Positions 57,719-64,000 of a stretch of DNA of 64,000 bases are shown piece by piece. The translations under genes were made by a program, and so were the position numbers. How positions within the stretch are numbered: position 1 is the first letter of the stretch; every line of letters begins with the position of its first letter. The notes below the pieces were generated by a model. The model made no database searches and was not told the origin of the DNA. It was given only the letters and a program-made list of their open reading frames with translations. This DNA is from Oryzibacter oryziterrae (lineage in GTDB: Bacteria > Pseudomonadota > Alphaproteobacteria > Rhizobiales > Pleomorphomonadaceae): positions 1 through 64,000 of the forward strand of contig NZ_JAKJIC010000001.1 in NCBI RefSeq assembly GCF_021864535.1, given 5' to 3'.

Positions 57719-57748
57719 GGGCCGGATATCCCTTGGGGTGTCCGGCTC
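57719..57748 (+). terminator. probable terminator after pccA
   Basis: GGGCCGGATATCCC and GGGTGTCCGGCTC form a stem with minor mismatches, followed by GTTCCGTTTT. It is 36 bases after the pccA stop. Confidence 0.6.
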
Positions 57749-57756
57749 GTTCCGTT

Positions 57757-58194
57757 TTACGGCCGCCAGGCGACCAGAAGAACGCCGCCAAAGATCAGGG
57801 CGACGCCCAGCCAGTTGGCGGGTGCGAGGCGTTCGCCGAGAAAGAGAGCCGCGAAGATGGCGACCAGGACCACGCTCAGCTTGTCGATCGGCGCCACGCG
57901 TGCGGCTTCGCCCAGTTTCAGGGCGCGGAAGTAGCACAGCCATGAGGCGCCGGTGGCAAGGCCTGAAAGCACCAGGAACAGCCATGTCCTGGCCGGTATG
58001 GTCGCGGGGGCCTGCCAGCTGCCACTGACGAAAAGCATGAGCGCGGCGGCTGCCACGATCACCACGGTTCTGACGAAGGTGGCAAAGTCCGGGTTCACGG
58101 CGGCCACGCCGAGTTTCGCCAATATCGCCGTCAGGGCCGCGAAGGCAGCCGACAGCAGGGCCCAGACCAGCCAGGGCTGGAGATAGTCACGCAT
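57757..58194 (-). CDS. half-size EamA-family membrane protein
   Basis: A 145-residue protein with a single EamA repeat of about five helices (ending LGERLAPANWLGVALIFGG). Full DMT transporters have two repeats, so this one probably works as a dimer like small multidrug resistance proteins. ATG 58194 (MRDYLQPW) is chosen. It converges on pccA and is divergent from the ThrE genes. Confidence 0.85.
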   Translation of the reverse strand: MRDYLQPWLVWALLSAAFAALTAILAKLGVAAVNPDFATFVRTVVIVAAAALMLFVSGSWQAPATIPARTWLFLVLSGLATGASWLCYFRALKLGEAARVAPIDKLSVVLVAIFAALFLGERLAPANWLGVALIFGGVLLVAWRP

Positions 58195-58320
58195 CAGAGC
58201 CGTCCGTTCTCGCAACATGCCTGCCATTCCAGACTAACAGGCCTGATTTGATTCTTCTCCTTGTTAGCGGCCCGGCCGAAAGCAATACTGTGGTGAGATT
58301 CACCCACATGGCGGTTGCTC

Positions 58321-59115
58321 ATGGAGCCCAGTTCCGATCCGGTCGTTGTTCGCCATCGCGAGCTTGAACGATTTGCCAACGCTACCCTGAAGGCTGGCCG
58401 CATCCTCATGGAGTGCGGCGCCTCGGTGCATGTGGTGCACGAGGGGATGACCATGATCGCCCGCGGCTTTGGCGTCGAGGGTGTGGGCATCCGCTCGGGC
58501 TATGCCTCGCTCGCCATCACCGTCACCGCCGGCGACAACACCATCACCCGCATGATCTCCGTCGGTCGCCACGCGGTGAACCATCGCCTCGATCAGGCGG
58601 TTCGGGCGCTGGCGGTGCGCGTCTCCAAGGGCGGCATGACCGTCGAGGAGACCGAGACGGAACTGGTCCGGCTCGCCAGGGAGACGCCGCGGCATGCGCC
58701 CTGGTTCGTCGCGCTTGCGGTCGGTCTGGCCTGCACCGCCTTCGGTCGCCTGTTCGGTGTGGACTGGGCAGCCTTCCTGCCGGTCTGGGCTGCCGGTGGC
58801 ATCGGCCAGTATATCCGCCATCAGCTGCTGCACCGGGGCGTCAACGTCTTCATCGTCGCCGGCACCATCGCCTTCATCGCCGCCACGCTCGGCGGGCTCG
58901 GCGCCATGGCGGTAGGGTCGAAGACGATCAACCTCGCCATGATGGCGTCGATCCTGCTGCTGGTGCCCGGTGTGCCCGCCACCAATGCGCAGACCGATAT
59001 CATGGACGGCTATCCCACCATGGGCAGTGCCCGCGCCGTCACCGTGCTGATGATCATGGTCTTCGCCGCCACCGGTGTGTGGCTGGCCGAAGCTCTCCTG
59101 GGGGTGCGCGCATGA
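58321..59115 (+). CDS. threonine/serine exporter ThrE, first part (DUF1212)
   Basis: A 264-residue subunit. A cytoplasmic N-terminal domain (about 1-120; LMECGASVHVVHEGM is typical) is followed by about five helices. ATG 58321 is preferred to TTG 58315. In Corynebacterium both parts form one chain; here they are two genes, with the stop overlapping the next start (ATGA). Confidence 0.87.
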   Translation: MEPSSDPVVVRHRELERFANATLKAGRILMECGASVHVVHEGMTMIARGFGVEGVGIRSGYASLAITVTAGDNTITRMISVGRHAVNHRLDQAVRALAVRVSKGGMTVEETETELVRLARETPRHAPWFVALAVGLACTAFGRLFGVDWAAFLPVWAAGGIGQYIRHQLLHRGVNVFIVAGTIAFIAATLGGLGAMAVGSKTINLAMMASILLLVPGVPATNAQTDIMDGYPTMGSARAVTVLMIMVFAATGVWLAEALLGVRA

Positions 59116-59582
59116 CCATGGATGCCATCCTCCACCTGTTGCATCAGGCGCTGTTCGGCGGCATTGCCGCCATGGGCTTCGGTGTGCTGTTCAATTTCGG
59201 CTTCCGCCTCCTGCCCTGGTGCGGCGCGGCCGGCGCGCTGGCGCTGGCGGTCCGTACCCTTGGTCTCGACGATGGCTGGAGCCTCGAGGCCGCCACCTTC
59301 GCCGCCGCCATCGTCACCAGCTGCTCGGCGAGCGTCCTTCGCCGCGCGCTCGGTCCGGTCTGCAACGCCGTGGCGCTGGCCGGCTGCATCCCCATGGTGC
59401 CCGGCGCCTTCTTCGGGCAGGCGCTGCTCAGCTTCTTCGCGCTCACTGCGCCCAATCCGGTGAACGCCGACCAGACCATCGTGCTCGCCATCGAATACAT
59501 CCTGCGCGTCATCTTCACGCTCGGCGCCATCGGGGCAGGGCTGGCGATCCCGGCACACCTGCTCAAGAATCGCGAATTCTGA
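59112..59582 (+). CDS. threonine/serine exporter ThrE, second part (DUF3815)
   Basis: A 156-residue membrane protein with about four helices and the segment [18 protein letters not shown] typical of the C-terminal ThrE half. It is translationally coupled to the first part and should form one transporter with it. Confidence 0.85.
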   Translation: MTMDAILHLLHQALFGGIAAMGFGVLFNFGFRLLPWCGAAGALALAVRTLGLDDGWSLEAATFAAAIVTSCSASVLRRALGPVCNAVALAGCIPMVPGAFFGQALLSFFALTAPNPVNADQTIVLAIEYILRVIFTLGAIGAGLAIPAHLLKNREF

Positions 59583-59697
59583 GCAAGGCCGGGCTGCCCG
59601 ACTCTGGACAATCGCGCCGGCGCTGCCTAAAAGCCCAGCCGTTGACACCATCGCTTACCCGCACTCGTCGGCGGGAGTGAGCAACAAAGGACTGACC

Positions 59698-61659
59698 ATG
59701 ATCCACGTGACTTTTCCCGATGGCTCGGTGCGCGAGTTCGCTCCCGGCATCACCGGCTTCGAGATTGCCTCGGGCATCTCCAAATCCCTCGCCAAGAAGG
59801 CCGTCGCCATGGCGCTCGATGGAGCGCTGAGCGATCTGCATGACCCCATCACCACCGATGCCAAGCTTGAGATCGTGACGCGCGATGACCCGCGCGCGCT
59901 CGAGCTGATCCGCCACGACGCAGCCCATGTGATGGCGGAAGCGGTGCAGGAGCTGTTCCCCGGTACGCAGGTGACCATCGGTCCGGTGATCGAGAACGGC
60001 TTCTATTACGATTTCTATCGCCCCGAAGGTCCGTTCACTCCGGACGATCTGCCGAAGATCGAGGCGAAGATGCGCGAGATCATCGCGCGCGACAAGCCGT
60101 TCACCAAGCAGGTCTGGAGCCGCGATCAGGCCAAGGACTGGTTCGAGAAGAAGGGCGAGGCCTTCAAGGTCGAGCTCGTCGACGCCATTTCCGCCGACCA
60201 GTCGATCAAGATGTATGCCCAGGGCGACTGGATGGACCTCTGCCGTGGACCGCACATGGTCTCCACCGGCAAGATCGGGAGCGCCTTCAAGCTGATGAAG
60301 GTGGCGGGCGCCTATTGGCGCGGTGATTCCAACCGCGAGATGCTGACCCGCATCTATGCCACCGCCTGGCACACGGAAGAGGATCTCAAGGCCTATCTCA
60401 CCATGCTCGAAGAGGCCGAGAAGCGCGATCATCGCCGCCTCGGCCGCGAGATGGACCTGTTCCACTTCCAGGAGGAAGGTCCGGGCGTGGTGTTCTGGCA
60501 TGCCAAGGGCTGGTCGATGTTCCAGTCGCTGATCGCCTACATGCGCCGCCGTCTCGCCGGCGCCTATCAGGAGGTCAACGGCCCGCAGGTGCTCGACAAG
60601 GTGCTGTGGGAGACCTCCGGTCACTGGGGCTGGTACAAGGAGAACATGTTCGCCGTTCAGTCGGCGGGCGAGGAGGCCGAGGACAAGCGCATCTTCGCGC
60701 TGAAGCCGATGAACTGCCCCGGCCACATCCAGATCTTCAAGCACGGCCTCAAGTCCTATCGCGACCTGCCGATCCGCATGGCCGAGTTCGGCATCGTACA
60801 CCGTTACGAGCCTTCGGGCGCCATGCACGGCATCATGCGCGTGCGCGGCTTCACGCAGGACGACGCGCATATCTTCTGCACCGAGGCCGACATGGCCGCC
60901 GAGTGCCACAAGATCAACGACCTCATCCTGTCGGTCTACGAGGACTTCGGCTTCAAGGAAGTCATGGTCAAGCTGTCGACCCGTCCGGAAAAGCGCGTCG
61001 GCTCGGATGACCTGTGGGATCACGCCGAAGAGGTGATGACCAAGGTTCTGAACGAGATCGCCGAGCGTTCGGGCGGCCGCATCAAGACCGGCATCAACCC
61101 GGGCGAGGGCGCCTTCTACGGACCGAAGTTCGAGTATACGCTGAAGGACGCCATCGGTCGCGAATGGCAGTGCGGCACCACGCAGGTCGACTTCAACCTG
61201 CCGGAGCGCTTCGGCGCCTTCTATGTGGATGCGGACGGCACCAAGAAGACGCCGGTGATGATTCACCGCGCCATCTGCGGCTCCATGGAGCGCTTCCTCG
61301 GCATTCTCATCGAGAACTTCGCCGGTCACTTCCCGCTGTGGTTCGCCCCCTCGCAGGTCATGGTCACCACCATCACCTCCGATGCGGACGACTATGCCCA
61401 GCAGGTCTACGACCGCCTGATCAAGATGGGCGTGAAGGCCGAGATCGATCTGAGGAACGAGAAGATCAACTACAAGGTCCGCGAGCATTCGCTGGCCAAG
61501 ATCCCGCTGATCTTCGTCTGCGGCAAGCGCGAGGCGGAAGAAGCTACCGTCAACGTCCGCACCCTGGGCTCGCAGACGCCCAAGTCGATGACGCTGGATG
61601 ACGCTTGCGCCATGGTGGCCGCCGACATCATCCCGCCGGATCTGAAGCGCGTCGGCTGA
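59698..61659 (+). CDS. thrS: threonyl-tRNA synthetase
   Basis: A class II synthetase of 653 residues. An N-terminal TGS domain (1-62) precedes the editing domain ([17 protein letters not shown]), the catalytic core with zinc ligands in [10 protein letters not shown], motif 2 around [18 protein letters not shown] and motif 3 near [15 protein letters not shown], and the anticodon domain. ATG 59698 with AAAGGA six bases upstream is preferred to GTG 59677. The ThrE exporter genes lie just upstream, a threonine-themed neighbourhood. Confidence 0.96.
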   Translation: MIHVTFPDGSVREFAPGITGFEIASGISKSLAKKAVAMALDGALSDLHDPITTDAKLEIVTRDDPRALELIRHDAAHVMAEAVQELFPGTQVTIGPVIENGFYYDFYRPEGPFTPDDLPKIEAKMREIIARDKPFTKQVWSRDQAKDWFEKKGEAFKVELVDAISADQSIKMYAQGDWMDLCRGPHMVSTGKIGSAFKLMKVAGAYWRGDSNREMLTRIYATAWHTEEDLKAYLTMLEEAEKRDHRRLGREMDLFHFQEEGPGVVFWHAKGWSMFQSLIAYMRRRLAGAYQEVNGPQVLDKVLWETSGHWGWYKENMFAVQSAGEEAEDKRIFALKPMNCPGHIQIFKHGLKSYRDLPIRMAEFGIVHRYEPSGAMHGIMRVRGFTQDDAHIFCTEADMAAECHKINDLILSVYEDFGFKEVMVKLSTRPEKRVGSDDLWDHAEEVMTKVLNEIAERSGGRIKTGINPGEGAFYGPKFEYTLKDAIGREWQCGTTQVDFNLPERFGAFYVDADGTKKTPVMIHRAICGSMERFLGILIENFAGHFPLWFAPSQVMVTTITSDADDYAQQVYDRLIKMGVKAEIDLRNEKINYKVREHSLAKIPLIFVCGKREAEEATVNVRTLGSQTPKSMTLDDACAMVAADIIPPDLKRVG

Positions 61660-61677
61660 CGATCCTTCCCTGTCCTT

Positions 61678-61712
61678 CGGCCCGGTGGCATGTCCTCCGG
61701 GCCGTTTTGTTT
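61678..61712 (+). terminator. rho-independent terminator after thrS
   Basis: CGGCCCGG pairs with CCGGGCCG, followed by TTTTGTTTTT. Confidence 0.93.
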
Positions 61713-61718
61713 TTGTGA

Positions 61719-61840
61719 TGCCAAGTGTCATTGAAAATGACCCTTGGCATTCCGCTTTCGAATTTCTCATGCCTCTGATGCAAATGAGAAATTCGAAATT
61801 TCTTCATTGAGCCCATGCGTCAGCATCTGGGCGAAATGGT
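61719..61840. repeat. 122-bp structured repeat, copy B
   Basis: Homologous to 54184-54305. Three hairpins can be drawn: TGCCAAG (61719-61725) with CTTGGCA (61743-61749); a perfect 15-bp stem TTTCGAATTTCTCAT (61756-61770) with its complement at 61784-61798; and GCCC/GGGC with ATGC/GCAT inside (61811-61832). It lies directly between the thrS terminator and the GNAT gene. Confidence 0.88.
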
Positions 61841-61847
61841 GTGAGAC

Positions 61848-62309
61848 ATGATGGACGAGACCCGCTTTGAACCCGTGATCGAGATCCTTTCGGAGCCGTC
61901 GCCGGCCGACGAAGCGGCCATTCTCGCGCGCCTGATAGCCTATAACGAGGAAGCCGGCGGGCCGGCGCGGTATACACCGTTCAATCTCGTGGTCCGCCAT
62001 CCCGAGAGCGGCGAAGCCATCGGCGGCATGGTCGGCTCGTCGGGCTACGACTGGCTCTACATCGATCTCTTCGTGATTCCCAAGGAGATGCGGCGCCAGG
62101 GCTTCGGCTCCAGGCTGATCGCCATGGCCGAAGCGGAAGCGCGCCGGCGCGGCTGCATCGGCATCTGGCTCGACACCTATATCTTCCAGGCGCGCCCCTT
62201 CTACGAAAAGCACGGCTTTGTCTGCTGTGGCGAGATCCTGGATCACCCCAGGGGCGGAGCGCGCTATTTCATGCAGAAGCGGCTGGACGGGGCGCCTCTT
62301 CAGCGTTGA
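61848..62309 (+). CDS. GNAT-family N-acetyltransferase
   Basis: A 153-residue acetyltransferase. The acetyl-CoA motif is LFVIPKEMRRQGFGSRLIAM (V-x-x-x-x-R-x-x-G-x-G form, about 75-94). The C-terminal DTYIFQARPFYEKHGF matches motif B. The target is unknown. It starts just after repeat copy B, which therefore forms its leader or promoter region. Confidence 0.87.
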   Translation: MMDETRFEPVIEILSEPSPADEAAILARLIAYNEEAGGPARYTPFNLVVRHPESGEAIGGMVGSSGYDWLYIDLFVIPKEMRRQGFGSRLIAMAEAEARRRGCIGIWLDTYIFQARPFYEKHGFVCCGEILDHPRGGARYFMQKRLDGAPLQR

Positions 62310-62328
62310 CCGCCGAAGAGGCTTCCGG

Positions 62329-62511
62329 TCACGCCGGAGTGCAACCCATGCCGTTCCGCTTGGCGTTTTCGATGCAGTCTGCCTTGTTCGAATAGCCTTG
62401 CGAGGACGAGCCTACGATCCGGCCGTTTGGCGCCGTTCGGCGCCAGCGCCAGCCGTCGGCTGCCTGATAGATTTCCCAGACGTCTCCATTCGCATCCTTG
62501 CACGTGGACAT
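62329..62511 (-). CDS. DUF1508-type small protein
   Basis: A 60-residue protein. The core WEIYQAADGWRWRRTAPNGR followed by IVGSSSQGYSNKADCIENAK fits the YegP/DUF1508 half-repeat. AAGGAGG before the ATG is a strong ribosome site, supporting expression. Its function is unknown. Confidence 0.8.
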   Translation of the reverse strand: MSTCKDANGDVWEIYQAADGWRWRRTAPNGRIVGSSSQGYSNKADCIENAKRNGMGCTPA

Positions 62512-62709
62512 GGTGTCCTCCTTGTTGCTGCGTGAGGCAAACTATTCACACCGCGAAAGGAGTTCTACAAATTGCATGCAATTCTTGGTATGCATTTTGG
62601 TTGTACCTGCCGAGGGGGCTGTGTGGACCATTGCGGTGTTCCTGTGCCGCCTTCCGCTTGCAGGCCGTCCAATCAAGGGCGCTGCCATCGTCGGCTTGCG
62701 CTGGACGCA

Positions 62710-63069
62710 TTAAACCTTCACTGGCTCCCATAGTTCCACGGGATTGCCTTCGGGGTCCTGGATGCGCGCGAAGCGCCCGATTTCGGAGTTCCTCTCGGCG
62801 CGGGTTTCCACGGCAACACCGCTCGCCGTGAGGTCAGCCAGCAACCCATCAAGATCATCGACCCTGAAGTTTATCATCCACTGCTGCTCCGCCCGGCCGA
62901 AGTAGTCGGTATCCTTTGAAAAGGGGCCGAAGATCGTCATCCCTGCCTCTTGCTGCCAGGCAGACTTGTGCATGTCGTCAATGCCGAGATGTGTTTGGTA
63001 TCATTCGGCCAAAGCTTCCGGATCTTTTGCCCGGAAGAAGATACCGCCGATACCCACTGCCTTAGGCAT
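62710..63069 (-). pseudogene. VOC (glyoxalase-like) family gene interrupted by one in-frame stop
   Basis: Read from ATG 63069, behind a good GGGAG, the protein begins MPKAVGIGGIFFRAKDPEAL, then AE, stop, YQTHLGID, and continues in the same frame to WELWEPVKV-like end at 62710. The stop is TGA at 63001-63003, exactly where family members have tryptophan (EWYxxHLG), so TGG to TGA is the single lesion. Read through, the 119-residue protein has a normal VOC length and end (DPEGNPVELWEP). An internal ATG at 62973 leaves an 87-residue remnant lacking the first strand. It is a very recent pseudogene, a sequencing error, or rarely recoding. Confidence 0.85.
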
Positions 63070-63598
63070 GTCTTTCTCCCTTGTTTCTTGTGAAGGTTAT
63101 GCGTAGCTCGCTGCACAATGTGCATTGCCGTGTCGGTTTGCGGGGCGCCATTCCGTCCGGGCCGGTGCTAACCTCCGTGTCTCCCCGCATTCACCCAAGT
63201 CTGCCATTCACTCAATGTCATCGGCGACAGGCCTAGTTCGTATCAGCAGAACCATCTGCCTGAGCGACCCCCTCAGCCTTGCGGGACCGGCCAAACCAGA
63301 CGCAACACACCCATGGATAGCTTTGCCCGTTATGGGGTGAAAGTGGCGTGCAGGATCTTCGGCGGCGGATAGCTCAACTTTGGTCGCCCCCTGTTTGATT
63401 AAACATGGAGCATGTAATTCGCTCTGTTGCTTTCCAGTATGAATTAATCGTCGCAGTGTGCATACTTTTTATGCATTTGTTGCTTGTTTCCGCAAAATAG
63501 AAAACCCAAATTGCTGTCATATTGTTATAATTATACATGAAATATTAGCGATTCACGATAGAATGCCGACAAGTCCAAGAACTGTGAGGCGGTGACAG
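63070..63598. other. 529-bp intergenic region
   Basis: It separates the VOC pseudogene from the partial chemotaxis gene. About 63400-63560 is AT-rich and probably holds the promoter of the latter. No gene, repeat or known operator was recognised. Confidence 0.55.
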
Positions 63599-64000
63599 AT
63601 GGCTGCGTCCAACGTATCGATCCGTGATATCTCGACGAAGTCGGAAGCTGTTCAGGAGATCACCTTTTCCAAGGTTGGCCAGATCAGGGCCATCAACCGA
63701 CGCATGCGCATTCTCGCCCTGAATGCCTTGATCGAGGCCGAGCGTGCCGGGGCGGCCGGGCGGGGCTTTGCCGTCGTCAGTCAGGAAGTGCGTGGCATCT
63801 CCGAGGAAGTCGAGAAGCTGTCGACAGCTCTTGAGGCCGAGCTTGCCAACGAGATCGGCCAGATCTCCACGCTCGTCCAGGAAATGAGCGAGGGGTCCCA
63901 GGGCCAGCGTCTCGTCGATCTGGCGCTCAATGCCATCGAGATCGTCGACCGCAATCTCTACGAACGCACCTGCGACGTGCGCTGGTGGGCCACCGATTCC
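63599..64000 (+). CDS. soluble chemotaxis-type signalling protein, partial (runs off the window)
   Basis: The first 134 codons are present, from ATG 63599 behind GTGAGGCGGTG. No signal peptide or helix is present at the N-terminus. Residues 20-100 resemble a shortened MCP signalling hairpin ([20 protein letters not shown], then [19 protein letters not shown]). The following [19 protein letters not shown] is a conserved block seen ahead of further sensor domains. The rest of the protein lies outside the window, so its sensor and function are unknown. Confidence 0.8.
   Translation, partial: MAASNVSIRDISTKSEAVQEITFSKVGQIRAINRRMRILALNALIEAERAGAAGRGFAVVSQEVRGISEEVEKLSTALEAELANEIGQISTLVQEMSEGSQGQRLVDLALNAIEIVDRNLYERTCDVRWWATDS

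Noticed and set aside
59563-61770. 735-codon minus-strand open frame across thrS
   Set aside because: Antisense to thrS, with no recognisable domain. Its beginning lies in the 122-bp repeat.
63001-63003. Selenocysteine or other recoding of the TGA in the VOC gene
   Set aside because: The position is Trp, not Cys, in the family, and no selenocysteine-insertion stem was seen downstream. A point mutation is simpler.

Overview
This is GC-rich chromosomal DNA from an alphaproteobacterium, most probably of the order Hyphomicrobiales (Rhizobiales). The evidence is a myo-inositol locus with a GGAA-N6-TTCC operator, an IolC-DUF2090 fusion, a suf operon with two cysteine desulfurases behind an Irr-type iron control element, a kinase of DivJ/PleC/PdhS type, and DUF2339 and YceI/cytochrome b561 genes. 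The genus cannot be fixed from the sequence. No rRNA, tRNA, CRISPR array, transposase or prophage was recognised. Most of the window is ordinary core genome.

Layout. 1-4500: inositol catabolism (iolC, an RpiR-type iolR and divergent iolG). 4500-12500: secreted protein plus SleB hydrolase, AcuI-like oxidoreductase, a DUF2339 giant membrane protein, a sensor kinase and an Lrp regulator. 12600-17800: moaA, an I78 inhibitor, a DMT exporter, Mrp ATPase, a second copy of the small secreted family and mobA. 18000-20500: an amino-acid ABC transporter without its ATPase. 20500-24800: glycine-zipper lipoprotein, beta-hydroxyacid dehydrogenase, DUF971, L,D-transpeptidase and class I fumarase. 25000-29100: a regulator with a LuxR helix-turn-helix joined to an alpha/beta-hydrolase fold, then Kup. 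29400-37800: CrcB and RluC-type synthase, two GGDEF proteins, a MxaD-like/beta-propeller pair and a LysE exporter. 37800-41500: an oxidoreductase/isomerase sugar pair, an AT-rich orphan gene and a hydrolase.

41500-50300 is the suf operon: nifS-like desulfurase, sufB, sufC, sufD, sufS, sufT and sufA. It carries an MNT-HEPN pair plus a cupin gene between sufB and sufC, and a 144-bp inverted-repeat element between sufD and sufS. 50300-64000: YceI and cytochrome b561, a Cache chemoreceptor, a GH16 glucanase, a PfkB kinase, a propionyl/acetyl-CoA carboxylase alpha subunit, half-size EamA, two-part ThrE exporter, thrS, GNAT, a DUF1508 miniprotein, a VOC gene broken by one stop codon, and the start of a soluble chemotaxis-type protein.

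The observations most worth a second look are the LuxR/pseudo-hydrolase regulator, the MNT-HEPN/cupin insertion in suf, two families of structured intergenic repeats (144 bp and 122 bp, two copies each), a dispersed pair of small secreted paralogues, and the two regulatory boxes (IolR and Irr).
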